Below, piece after piece: positions 1 through 11,565 of a stretch of DNA of 64,000 nt. Location: assembly GCA_003971905.1 (NCBI GenBank), contig RSEE01000044.1:62001-126000 (forward strand), written 5' to 3'. Numbering within the stretch: position 1 is the first letter of the stretch; every line of letters begins with the position of its first letter. The stretch comes from Moniliella sp. 'wahieum'. Taxonomy: Eukaryota > Basidiomycota > Moniliellomycetes > Moniliellales > Moniliellaceae. Below the pieces are notes generated by a model. The model ran no database searches and was not told the DNA's origin. It saw only the letters and a list, made by a program, of their open reading frames with translations. The translations under genes were made by a program, and so were the position numbers.

Positions 1-783
1 CAACCAGCGCTCTTGGCAGTCGTAGAATACGGGCGAGCTTTGTCCCCTTGGGAGACTCAGGTTGCCTGCCAAGTCAATGTCAAGCGCGAAGCCAACCTGC
101 TCATGGCAATTACTACTACGATTCGCTCTGCTACCTGTCCGCCCGCAAGGCTCTCATATGAGTCGCGCTTCCCAATTTGAGCCACACCCTCAAAAGCTCG
201 TTTCAGCAAGAGGCGCAAGAGAGATAGCCGCGTTCATGCCGATGATCAGAAGGGACAATGCTCCGGAAACTCGTGACCAAGCTCTGTGCTCCCACTCGTT
301 CCACATCATCACGCAAGTGGGACACAGCCAGGTATGGCGAGTTGTTCTCTTGCGATAAAAGTCAGGAGAAAATATGAGCACTTAACAGGAGACTAACCAA
401 AAAGGCATGGTCAATGGATGACGCGCGCCGTCTTCATTGAGCGCGACATCCTCAGTGCCACCGTACCCCGTGGTTAGTGAAATCATGCACGCCTTCCATG
501 ACCAGGAGATTGTGTGTCTCGCCACGGAGTAATATGTCCCTGACGCGGTTTCGATACCTTCTGCAAGTCCGGCTTGCAACGCGAGCACCATGCCCACTTC
601 TATGGAACGGAGATGTTTGTTGCGGTCCATGAGCTGCATGCTGGAGCATGTTCCCCCCAGCCTCAAGCCGGTTCCTCGTTCGACGCCTCGGGCTACTTCA
701 ACTTGACGGACTTGGACTGGCTTCGGGTTCTAGGACAAACTCCAGTCGAGTTGCCTCATTATGGAAAAGTCTACACGGAGTGA
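1..783. other. Unresolved coding-like fragments at left edge
   Basis: Several short open stretches on both strands look protein-like, but none forms a gene I recognise. On the + strand, about 544-783 is open, contains HHAHFYGTEMF and ends HYGKVYTE before a stop. On the - strand, 382-666 is open in two overlapping frames. Stops interrupt every frame to the left. This could be the tail of a gene cut by the window edge, a decayed gene, or chance. No domain could be named. Confidence 0.25.
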
Positions 784-1179
784 TGGATACCGACGGCGTC
801 TACTGCACTCCGCTCCCTGTTCCAGGCGTGTCAAGAGCATATGTTGAAACCCCCAATTCCATTCCGGCTTGCACCATTATACGGCGACTGAGATTATATT
901 CTACCGGTCACTTATGGCATTCGCGTTGATTAATGAGTACGGATCATCGAGATCATTGACGAACACTATATAGAGAGAGGCGGCATCCACTACCTCGCAG
1001 ACTTCCCACCCTTTTCGGGTCACCTAACATCGATATGTGGGCAAGTCTGTAAAATTGGAAGCGTGTGTGCTGCATCAGTCCGTGTAATACATGGTACACC
1101 GCTTCGGCAGGAGTTGCACTTCAAAACTTCTCACCAATGTTGAATGGGATTGTGGGAAGGCACAGCCCGGGGGAAGAGA
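784..1179. other. Intergenic, no gene seen
   Basis: No sustained open frame. An AT-richer patch lies around 880-980. Nothing else recognisable. Confidence 0.4.
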
Positions 1180-1253
1180 GGCTCGAATAGGATTCGAACC
1201 CATGTCATCGCCTATTGGCCAGGGGTGCGTTACCACTACGCTAGTATCGAGCC
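1180..1253 (-). tRNA. tRNA-like element, possibly a pseudogene
   Basis: Read on the minus strand, a 74-nt unit has matching 7-nt ends (GGCTCGA...TCGAGCC), a perfect A box (TAGCGTAGTGG) and a perfect B box (GGTTCGAATCC), with a foldable T arm and a 5-nt variable loop. It is not a clean tRNA. Three extra bases lie between the acceptor stem and the D arm, the anticodon loop lacks U33, and the anticodon stem has a C-C mismatch. If forced, the anticodon would be CCA. It may be a degenerate tRNA or tRNA-derived element. Confidence 0.5.
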
Positions 1254-1650
1254 GGGATAAGAGCAGCTGCACACAGGATCACAGTCTAACAGTGATATAG
1301 TTGCACGATAGGTTGTGTCCCTCTGTTATGAAGGGACGAAGGAACCACGCATCATCACCAAAGGGGGCGCAGAGGGGAGATATCGACACCTGGTATTAGA
1401 AAGCGCAATCAGAGAAATGAGATGACAGCCTCGTCTCTCTCCTCTTTTGAGCAAGTGGAATGTGAGCGATGGGGGAGGGCATGTGGCGGAAGCCAAACCG
1501 TGCTGATGTCCTGAGCGGCTGGCGACGCTATTAACCAGATGAGATCGATGAGAAGGGAAAGCGTGGTGAGCGCCGGTGAGCGGCTGAGCCTGCTGAGCTC
1601 ACCAGCGCTCACCCGCGCGAAATCTTCTCCCTGTGCACGCAGGCTTCGTA

Positions 1651-1719
1651 AACGATAATCGATAATCGTAGAGACGCATAATACCGTGCGTAGGCTTTGG
1701 GTGGCGGATAATCGATAAC
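1651..1719. repeat. ATCGATAATCG dispersed motif
   Basis: Two clusters of the GATAATCGATAATCG type. The same word recurs at 29201-29240 and, in variant form, at 21835-21908 and 55001-55020, always between genes. Confidence 0.6.
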
Positions 1720-1880
1720 AACGCTCAGTCACTCATAACGATGTAACAAGAAGCTCTATTGTTAACGGCGTTCTTACAGCGACGCCCTGCGACACCTGGC
1801 GGAAGGGGGAATGGGAAGATCGGAGGATGGGTGCATTATAGAGGGGTGTGTTGGCTGTATCCCTGCTTTTGCATGGCATT

Positions 1881-1906
1881 CATCGATCATCGATCATCGA
1901 TCATCG
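1881..1906. repeat. Tandem ATCGATC/ATCATCG tract
   Basis: A short tandem of CATCGATCATCGATC units, the most regular copy of a word found in most spacers of this window. Confidence 0.7.
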
Positions 1907-3349
1907 GGATAGTACACTTGGCCAGGCTCCGAGCAGAGCACGCAGTAGCACGCAGCAGCAGACACAGGCGCCGTGGGGAGCACCAGGAGCAACTGCTTAC
2001 GGCCCGAGGCAGCGGCAACTCGGCGGGACATACTCACCGACGGCAAGGCGTGGCCTTGGAACCGGCACGGGGAGGGCTATCAGCTTCGTCACCCAGGCAC
2101 AGGCACAGGCTGGCATAAGGGCGCACTGCGAGGAAAATGCCAGCGATTTAATCGCGATAATCGGATTCTTTGATCATCATCTCATCACACACACATCACA
2201 ACATGCACACCTCGATGATCGACGATCGCAGTTTTAATTGGACGTGGCAAGTTGAAATTAAAGTGCAAGCACCAAGCATCATGCATCGCGCATCATGCAT
2301 CATGCATCAAATGTGACATACTGTGACGTCAACCTGTGACATGTGACAGCAAGTGACACCAAATCTCAGACGTGTGCAGGCCCAATCTTCAATCCCTGCT
2401 ACAGTGGCTACACGCGGAATGCACAATGGTAGAGCAGGCGCTCAGCGCACGCTTTTTGTGACCGTCACAATTCACACCCACGTGTCAGTGCTCAGTGACT
2501 AGTGACTAGCATTTTAGTGACTGCCGGCTCCTCGCCCTGCTCGCCCCTGCCACATGCCAGCCCATCCGCATCACAATGCGTTGGCCCATCCGATATCTAT
2601 GGACGTGCGAGGCTCGGCGCTCAAGAGAACTGCAGGCTCCTCCTCCCTCCCGCATCGCCAGCTCCCCCGCCCTGCCACCCCAGCAGCTGCTCTCAGTCGT
2701 CCGCATCCTCAGGCCTCGCCTTCATCAAACACTCGAAGCGTGTGTTGACACTCAAATGTGTGTGCATGATGTGTGGAGGGAGCATGCATCGAACATGGCG
2801 ACCGGCTAGCTCACAACGCCAACATTCAACGCGTTCCATGTTCCGTATCAGTACGTTCAACCCGCACCCCTTCTGTCTTTCTCTTCGCCCCCCCCCTCCC
2901 GATTGCCAGATCGAGGGTGGCGGTGAGCGGCTGAGTACGTTGAACGTTGAGAAGACCCAGTACTCAGGCTGGGTGCTGATGTCCTCACGCCCCCAACCCT
3001 CGGACCTCAGATGATCGATGAGGCCTCAGGGCCTCAGGCTATTCACACCTTCCACCTTCCAACGCTGGTTTCAGCGCTCGGCCTCATTAACAGAGTACTG
3101 CGCCTAGGCCTCATTCCTCCCACAGCTTTATTCACTGCACCCCTCTGGGGCTGTGATGATCGTCGCATGCGACGATAGTCTCCAGTCACTAGATCCTACG
3201 CCCCCACCTTGGCTTCCGTGTCGTACCAGTCATTCCTTCCTCCGTCGGCCCCGGCATCCCTGGCATATTCTGCAAATCATCTACCCGGCGCCTGCGTACT
3301 CCCTTGTCGCTACCACCTTTTTCGTTCTCTCCAACACCTCAGACAAACC

Positions 3350-5331
3350 ATGGCCTCCCAACGGGCGGTCCAACCGGGCTATGCGTCCGTGAGCAGTACC
3401 CAACACTCATCTGCCAGCACCTACGCTGTCTCTCCCACCCAAACCCGTGCCTTCACGAGTCAGACCCAAAGCCAGGGCCCTGGCTTACGCGCCAACCATG
3501 CTCCCCTGCTTACGCCGCCATGTCCGATGCCACTAGTCTCCAGTCTTCCACCCACAAAATGATCTCTGGTACATCATACGACACTCCCTCCCCCGACCTT
3601 TCTCCTCTCCCGCAACGTCCCCTGGCAGGCTGGGATTCTATTGATGTCGAGCAGATGATGACCTGCACACTCCCGACCCCCCTGGCAAGCGCGTGCACCG
3701 CAGAACTATGGACTTCCGTGGGTTCTTCAATCTGCTTATCATGGCCCTCATCATTCTCGGCTGCTCATGCTCTTTGCGGGTTACCCCATTCTCTCTGTCG
3801 AGCGCAAGCACGATCACAAACGTCCTTGGCTCCTACGGTTTGGGCGGGACAAACGGCTCGGGACAAAGTCGCTGACTACCCATGCGATCCCTCATCGACC
3901 CCGATACACCGGACAGTGCCAAGTCCTGGACATCGCAAACGAATAATCAGCAGATGAACCTTGTCTTCTCGGACGAGTTTGAGCAAGAGGGGCGGACTTT
4001 TTGGCCGGGCGACGATCCGTTCTGGGAAGCACAGGATATCTTCTATGCTGCTACTAACGACTATGAATGGTACTCTCCCGAAGCCATCAACACGACCGGT
4101 GGTGCCCTAAACGTCGTCATGACCCAAAAAGACCCACAACCCTCAACTTCCAATCCGGCATGCTCCAGTCCTGAACCAAATTCTGTTTCCAAGGTGGCTA
4201 CATTGAAATGGCCGTGTGAAACTGCCGGAACCAGGAAACTCGTGGTTTCTGGCCAGGTCTTTGGACTATGGGCAATCTGGCCCGCCCGGGCTTCCGGGAT
4301 CCACTGATGGCACTTGGCCCATACAGCTATACCTCGTGCGACTATGGTGCCCTACCCAACCAGACCAACAAAGATAAAACGGAGCCTCACGCCGTGCTCC
4401 ATGCCCAGGGTACCTACTCATACCAGTACGATTATAAGCTTTCCTATCTCCCCGGTCAGCGCTTCAGCGCTTGCACTTGTCCGGGTGAGGAGCATCCCGG
4501 CCCGGACGTTACCGTTGGCCGGTCCGCTCCGGAAATTGACATTGTAGAGGCTCAGAACACAAACGGTATCGGCTACGCTTCCCAGAGTCTGCAGGTGCGT
4601 CTCGTTCCCCTCCCCGCTTCTATCGTTGCAAAGAAGAGAAATAAAGTGCTGACACCAAAGTCGTTGCAGACGGCACCGTATGACCCGTCTTACAACTGGA
4701 CGTTTGACGCGGCCCAGCACTTCCAGGGGCGACCCGCAACAGTTACACTGGATCGGTATATCAAGAGGCTGTCAGTGGTACCCAACGCATCCCGCCGAAG
4801 CTTACATCGACGCTGAGGGTTTCCCGCTTTGTCACGTTTGGATTCGAGTATGTTCCCGACTTTAACAACGATGCACAGGCTACATCACCTGGTACGTTGA
4901 CGGCCAAAAGTCCTGGACCGCTCCCAGCGCCGTTATACCGCCCCAGCCTTCCATCAATATCTCCCAGCGACTTCCCTGTTGAGCCTATGAGCATTATCAT
5001 CAACCTTGGTCTCTCATCGGGCTTCCAACCGGTCACTTTTGATGAAATCACATTTCCTGCGTATGCGCCTATCCCCACCTAGATGCTTGTTTTCATATTC
5101 TGACCCTTCCCCCCGCTCCTTTCCTCGTCATCTACTTTGCCAAACGATGCAGGTGGATTATGTGCGTGTGTACCAAGACCCGGAAAAGGAGCGTGTATCC
5201 TGTGATCCGCCCGATTATCCCACCGCCAAGTATATCCAGGACCATCCTGACATATACTACAACCCAACCACACCGTCTTCCCGCGCACCATGTACTCCTG
5301 GCCCAAAAACCGGCTTCTGGATACGTGTTAG
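3350..5331 (+). CDS. KRE6/SKN1-like beta-1,6-glucan synthesis protein (GH16)
   Basis: Type II membrane glycosidase/transglycosidase of the KRE6/SKN1 family, needed for cell-wall beta-1,6-glucan, acting in ER/Golgi or at the plasma membrane. The start ATG at 3350 has a good context (ACCATGG). A Ser/Thr-rich cytosolic head carries DDLHTPDP, followed by a single membrane span (about 3708-3800; LLMLFAGYP). The lumenal GH16 domain follows, with SDEF, TMGNLARPGF, YLPGQRFSACTCPGEEHPGP and the catalytic EIDIVEAQ near 4532-4555. VDYVRVYQ and CDPPDYPT follow, and the family-typical tail is YSWPKNRLLDTC. A clear intron is 4595-4669; another is near 5061-5152. The frame changes at least five times, for instance inside the membrane span, consistent with small sequencing indels since all family blocks are present and in order. 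It is followed by a second GH16 gene on the same strand. Confidence 0.85.
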
Positions 5332-6833
5332 CCAACCTTCTGCCTGACACGGACCCTCGACGCCCCCTCTCTCCCCTCTCCCCACTAGTAAAGAACTCCT
5401 CGCCCCACGCTGCTGTCCCACGCTCGCCGCCTTCGCCTCTGGCACCTATAGCATAGCTCCCTCTCTCGGAGTGTGTGAAAGATACAATAGTTGTCGTTCT
5501 CCAACAAGACCGACCGGTCCCTTTCCACTTGTGCTTCCCTGTTTTACTTTGCTCCTATTTCTAGTATGTTTTGCGCCTTGCTTGCTGTCGTACTCAGTCA
5601 ACAGAGCTATTATAAAAAAGACATGGAGTCCCACGCGCACGCTTAGAAACGCGTATAATGAGCCCATTGGATCATGTGTGCATGGACGCTCTGCACAGAC
5701 AAATACATTAGGAGCGAGAAACAGAGAAACGTGGATACAGTACCGCATATCTGGTACATGTGCACAAGGCATGCACGTCATGCGTTCCGTGTCTATTATG
5801 CGCTTCTCTTATTCCTTCTCTGTTGCACTGTTGGCCCCATGTGCATGTGTCACCGGCAACGCCCTCAGCGGTAGTGAGAGAAGTACAGTGTGACATTGCT
5901 TTTGATGCTGGTGGATCTCCCAGCCACATGTGCGTCGTACAACGTCACCAAAGGGGGATGATCGATGAGGGGGGAGGGAGGTCTCATAAACGCTGTGTGG
6001 GCCCCAAGATGCATACTGGCAGTAAGAGAGAATCGTGCATGGATATTGCACCCTTCGGTGCGAGCAGGACGCTCGCTCGATTACATGTGGTGAGTCGCTG
6101 AGGCAAAGAGTCGTGGAGCTTAAAGGTGGGAAGACAAGCGAACAGCACGTGTTGATGTGCTCTACACAAGCTGCTAGTGCGCCTGTTTCAAGCGGAAAAT
6201 ATCAAGTGGTTGCCGTGGTGTGTTATTCGGCTGGCACTAGGGCAGTGATAGCGAATTGGTTGTGCGAGCAGGTGGGGGCGCTGGGTAGTCACATGCTTCA
6301 ACAGCTGATCGTCATGCGTCACGCATACTTCGCGCCACGTCTACAATGTAGCATGGGGGGAACGCTGCGCCACTGTTTTCTAAGGCCTCTCTGAGGCCTG
6401 AGGAGGCCACCACCTGCTGTTTCGCCGTTTCGCTCCCCCCCGACGGCGCCACATTGCCACACTGGCTCCATGCGACGTAGGATGTCATCATGGGGTTTTG
6501 CGGAAACATGTTGGTTAGCATGAAATGCCCCTCGAGCCTCTTGATCAGGCTCTGCCGGGAACAAGTGCTCTCACTGCCGCCCCGCCAGACCTGTGCGAGG
6601 TGCTGAGCTGCCAAAAAAAGCGTACATCGTTCCGGCTGGTTTTCTACTACCACACCCCCATACACCTTTCTCTCGTTTGCCCTCAGTCCTCGCCCACAAC
6701 ACAACAATCTACTGCCTGGTGCAGCTCACCACATCCCATCGTCACAGTGCTGTGCACACTCCTCAATATCTGTCGTTCCGACCTGTCGTCTCTCACGTTC
6801 ATTCTTATCTTCTCCACCCCTACTTCTTCCGCT
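5332..6833. other. Intergenic spacer between the two GH16 genes
   Basis: About 1.5 kb. The open frames here are short and read like no protein I know. A GATGATCGATGAGG motif lies near 5957. A pyrimidine-rich stretch before 6834 is probably the promoter/5' UTR of the next gene. Confidence 0.4.
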
Positions 6834-9800
6834 ATGCTCATCGCTTTAGTCTACTGGGTGCTGGGCGCCGTTGTGGCTATCAGCACAAGCAAGGCTCGCG
6901 CTGCTTGCGAATGCGGCTATCAAGACCCCGTCACGACCACATTGTGGACCGATGCTGTCATCACCTACTTCAACGAGTCTTCCGCTGCTACCGACATTGT
7001 TTTCCAACCGACCCAGTATGCTGACCGTTACGGTCGAGACGAGCCTGGCGATGCGGGCATTGGCCAGGAGGCTTGGATCGGCAGCAATCGCATCAACGAG
7101 TGGGAGGATGATTTCTCTGCGACTTGGCGCTCTGCTGTTTTGGCCAACAATACCCGCCTCGGCGCCAATAACTCTGGCCTCCTCTCGATGTGTCACCAGC
7201 TGATACAAACAACCGCATCAGTTGGGGAAGCCAGCTACAGACCCGCCGCCGTGACATGCGCTATGGCTCATTCCGTACCATGATAATCCCCCCCCGGGGC
7301 GGTATATGGCTGGCACCAACTTGGACGTCGAGGTGGCTTGGAATCAATCCGAGTTGATCCGCACCGCCTTCTTCAACACAAACTACCCTGGCCAAGGTAA
7401 CATCCAAGTGTCCTACACTTCAAGCTCAAAATCGGTCACCCCATACATATACAATCAGTCAAGTATGAATGGGGGGGCAACTGATGGACTCGAGTACCGT
7501 ATGGACTGGATGCCTGAAACGGTTTCTTTTACCAATACAGGCTCGAACGTCACCAATGCTAAGACGTGGTCAGGCAAGGGCGTGCAAGGTCCGAGTATGG
7601 GAGCTCCCTTTTCTTACAAGCATTGGTCCAACGGTTCTCTTCTGCTCCCAAGGCCCTCCTCTTTCCGAAGCGGTCACGGCGCAAGTTATCTATGCCCGCC
7701 TTTTCTTCAACTCCTCTCGGCCTGAGCGTCTGGATCAGTTCAATTCAGCTTGTACTGCGGCCTCGTCTTTAAGCTCAGCTGTATGCTCCACCGATGACTT
7801 TACGTTGCGAGAGAGTACACCTTTTGACTTGTCCGCAACAGTCAAGCAAATCACCAAGGCCTAAGCGCCATGTTCCAGTATACTCTATTTACGGGGCTAG
7901 CATTTCGGGTGGTATTTTGTCCTTCTCACCATCCATGCATCTATTCGACGGACTAGAAACACGCGCAACAAAAGGGCTGCATTCTACGAACGGTACAATG
8001 CTGAGCATGATCATCAGACTCGAACTGATGGCTCACTTTCGACACTCGCCCCTCCATCCGTCATTTCAGTAGGGTCAGCCCGCGAAGCTGATGAGGTGGA
8101 CAAGCAAGTGTTTAACGAGGCAATGCACAAGTGGGAGGATCCAGCTGTATTGGTGCCGGAGGGAGACGATGACTTTGAGCTGGTTGATTCGGATGAATCG
8201 ACGAGGAGACGAGAAAAGGCGGCGGAAGCATGGGGCTACTCAGGTCAAGACTCTCTGTCGATCTACTCGGGCGTTTCAAAGGTGTCGGGTATGTTTTGCC
8301 TCATATCCAGCTCTCAACGCCGATCTCAACAGGTCGGGCATGCTTACCCCAGTTGGGTTCCCTTCCGGCACTTCTACCCCACGAATGGGATGGGCACTCA
8401 AACTCCAGTCTCCATCTTCCACGCTCGCTCTATGCCCTCGGTTTCGGGTGGCGGCTTTTACAGTTCAATGACTGCGGCCACATCAGCTGCTTCTTTTGGA
8501 GGAGAGGATGGACTAGGGCAGCCTCCCTCCATAAGACATGGAGCGGCTCCGCCTACGGTGATTTTAGAGGATGGTTCTCAGGCGCCCATTGCTTGGGTAA
8601 CTCCTATTGCTGACTGGACTCCAGCCGCTAAGGGTGACCGCCGCTCTATGGCTCACGGATTGCTGGCAAATACTCTTTCAGCCGCAGTGCCGGAACAAGT
8701 GGATCACGGGATGTATATGAGCCTCCAGAGCCAAAGGCAAGAATCCGTGAACGAATGAAGCCGCTAATTTTTGTCAACAAAGGTGAGGGTCGTACGACGT
8801 CCTCAGGTGCGGCTCGGGTCGAGTATCTCGATGGTCTTCGTGGATTTGCCTGCTTCTTAGTGTCGCTCCATCACTTCTGTCTTATTTTCTGGTACGGCAT
8901 GACCACTCAACCTACTGGAACGGGTCAGCACTACAGGTTTGAGTACTGGATCTACAAGATTTTGGGCCCCATCATATGCAATGCGGTCTAAACGTCGGTA
9001 TCTTTTTTGTCCTATCGGCCCGCATCGTGTGCAATCGATACCTTTACCGTGGAAATTTGCAACACCTTGCCCAGCTCATCCAAACTCGCGTACCACGTCT
9101 GGGTGTTACCATCACAGCAGCCATCATGATCAATTACTTTCTCATTGAAGTGGTACGTGACAGAATCCTTCTCAATTTTGTTTACTTTTAGTGATACTGA
9201 TTTTGCGATTTCTCTCGTTGCAGCAAGCCTTCTATTGGACCTCTCGCCTGGCGTCACGCACTTACTCCATCTGGTCGTACTATCAAGACTTTGATCATGT
9301 GGGCGTATTCATCCAAGAGTGGCTTTCTCTATGGTGGATGCAGTCACCGTCGCTCACCCCTTCATCTCCCACTATGCTACGGGTATTCTCTGGACTGTCC
9401 CAGTGATTATCCAGTGCACATGGACCTGCGCGCTCTGCGCCTTAATTGCGCGCGAGATTAAGGCCCCCAGCAAACGGTACCCGTTCTACACGGTCTGCAT
9501 TATCTTCTCATGGTGGGCCAACCGATTCGACTACTTTTTCCTGGCTGGCCTTCTTCTTTCGGATCTAGATGTGCGCTATCAATATCGTCAAAAGTTGGGT
9601 CATGCAGGTCAGTTCTTGCATGGTTCACTTTCGTCATCGGCGCCATTATCACTTGGCTGCTGGACTATGCTAATGTGGTTAATACGAAGAACGAATGGGG
9701 CATCCACCCCAACTTTGCCACTGGTGCCCCCAACAAGTGGTCAGGTTCGACGCAACTGTGGTACTGCCTAAGGTTACTGACGCCGTGTCGTCATCTCCTT

Positions 9801-10157
9801 CTTCTTGCTCTGTGACCTGAGCGCGCCAGTCCGCATTTTCTTCCAACTCCGATTTTGGAACGTTTTTGGACGGAATGCTTTCTCCCTCTATTTGCTCCAT
9901 GGTGTAGTATTTTGTCCATTGGGGCTGCTGCATCACTCAAGATGCTTGCCGCGGGTATCCCATACTGGGGAGCCATGCTCATCAACTTCATTCTTTGCTA
10001 TGTCACGCTCCTGGTCGTCTGTGAACTTTTCACTCGTACCTTCGACCGATGGGGCATTACTCTCTCTCGCTCGTTCTGGCGCGCTGTAACCGGAGGCCTG
10101 GGCGGCGGGAGTTTAGCAGCTCGGGGTTCAAATGCGGCCCTGAAGACGCTTTCCTGA
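6834..10157 (+). CDS. GH16-like domain fused to acyltransferase-3 membrane domain
   Basis: One long gene. The start at 6834 gives a signal peptide (MLIALVYWVLGAVVAI..ARA). Next is a concanavalin/GH16-type lumenal domain beginning ACECGYQDP, with NEWEDDFSATWRSAV, DGLEYRMDW, RLFFNSS and CSTDDFTLR. A membrane span follows at about 7885-7940. The cytosolic Ser/Asp-rich linker contains KWEDPAVLVPEGDDDFELVDS. An acyltransferase-3 (OafA/YrhL-like) domain then opens with VEYLDGLRG (about 8818), includes NVGIFFVLSARIV, and ends with the multi-span segment FGRNAFSLYLLHGVVF. Reading through span, linker and acyltransferase meets no real stop once small frame slips are allowed, so this looks like one protein of roughly 1,050 residues. 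Likely introns: 8289-8334 and about 9152-9223. Inferred role: O-acylation of, or binding to, wall glucan; substrate unknown. Several single-base frame breaks. Confidence 0.7.
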
Positions 10158-10817
10158 TTCCTGAGCCAAAAGGTTCTCAGATTCTTCGTCTTTTTAACCC
10201 CACCTCTCTCTCCCTTTTTTTCTAATACTCTATTTTTTTCTCTTTCCCTTTTCGCTCACCGGCCCCCAGTACTAGTGTACACGCCATTCCTTTTTGACAT
10301 ACTTTTCTATTTTTATCCTTCGAACTATGGCTGTGGGGTACTTTTCTGGGTTAACGTTACACCCCCATATGTAGAAACTTCAGTAGAAAAAGATAAAGGT
10401 ATTACTGATGGGCCGTGTGGACACCACCACACATAAACCGGTGGCTACGCAGAAGCCGAACGGGTGTGATTCCACACTCCCTCTACACAGCAATTCTGAT
10501 TTCACGCATTGTCTGTAGGGGGACGTTCCAAAAGGCCGGCTTCGTTACGTATGTGTCGAGAGATTCCCCTTATTTCGCTAACTCAGTTGCGGGCACATAT
10601 TAAAGTGCTTCCAATTATTATAGCCTGCATCATGAGGACAGGACGTGCAACATTTCAGCGCTTGTGCTGCTACTACTTTGAGCTCTTGGCGCTGACGTAA
10701 CAGCTTTCCTTGGCGTAGTGCAATCCAGTCGCGCCAAGCCTGCTACGTAGGTAGCACTAGATGCGCCCAAGCGCAACACCCCTGTTTGAGTTGTCCCACC
10801 ACCGTTTCCACCGCCAC
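10158..10817. other. Intergenic spacer
   Basis: 660 bases: T-rich 3' flank of the fusion gene (poly-T runs near 10210-10320) followed by the NCS1 upstream region. No gene seen. Confidence 0.5.
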
Positions 10818-11565
10818 ATGGGCAAGAACCAAAGCAAGCTTTCACCCGAGCAGCTCTCCGACTTGGTCGAGAACACCTACTTTGACCGCAAGGAGCTGCA
10901 GCAGTGGTACAAGGGGTTCATCAAAGACTGCCCTTCTGGTCAACTCGACAGCTGAGTTCTCTCGCATCTACAAGCAGTTCTTTCCATTTGGCGACCCCTC
11001 ATCCTTCTCCACGCATGTCTTCAAGGTGTTTGACGACGACAAAAACGGCTCAATTGACTTCAAGGAGTTCATCTGTGCACTCTCTCTCACCTCCCGCGGG
11101 CGGCTTGATGAGAAGCTCACTTGGGCGTTCAAGCTGTACGACATCGATGGCGATGGAACCATCACGTACGATGAAATGCTTAGTATGTTCTGCCATTTCG
11201 CCCTCCCAACTCTTCTGACATGTAATTATGATTATGATCGCAGCCATCGTGCGCAGTATCTACAAGATGACTGGGTCAATGGTAAAGCTGCCTCCTGATG
11301 AAGACACTCCCGAAAAGGTAAGCTACTATTCCATACATCTGCATAGGCCGATCTAACCATTTTTAGCGAGTTGACAAGATCTTTCGATTGATGGATCGGG
11401 ACAAGAATGCTGAGAGTATGCTACCTCCCCCCGCAACCTTTGTCCTAGATTACGGTTCTAACGCCTTGTTGAATGTCCACAGTCAGCTATGAAGAGTTTG
11501 TCGCCGGCTCTAAGCAAGACCCGACGATCGTGCAAGCTTTGAGCCTATACGATGGTCTTGTTTGA
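10818..11565 (+). CDS. NCS1: Neuronal calcium sensor 1 / frequenin homologue
   Basis: Small EF-hand calcium sensor; the family regulates phosphatidylinositol 4-kinase (Pik1 in yeast) at the Golgi. The N-terminus [13 protein letters not shown] carries the N-myristoylation glycine. It is followed by [14 protein letters not shown] and three good EF loops: [24 protein letters not shown] and DRDKNAEISYEE. The C-terminus [10 protein letters not shown] is typical. Three introns are clear: 11183-11243, 11318-11366 and 11416-11482. There is one frame break just after GQLD (about 10950), where one or two bases seem missing; otherwise the protein is full length at about 190 residues. It lies between two wall-synthesis genes on the same strand. 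Confidence 0.93.

Larger units (their letters stand above)
1254..3349. other. Repeat-rich intergenic spacer
   Basis: About 2.1 kb without a convincing gene. It holds ATCGATAATCG strings (1651-1719), a tandem ATCGATC run (1881-1906), a short CA-rich stretch near 2187-2211, ATGCATC repeats (2281-2310), GTGACA repeats (2312-2360) and AACGTT-type motifs near 2820-2950. The last ~100 bases are pyrimidine-rich and are probably the 5' untranslated region of the next gene. Confidence 0.5.

Noticed and set aside
10110-10140. B-box-like GGGGTTCAAATGC at the end of the acyltransferase gene
   Set aside because: No A box or tRNA fold; it lies in the coding sequence.
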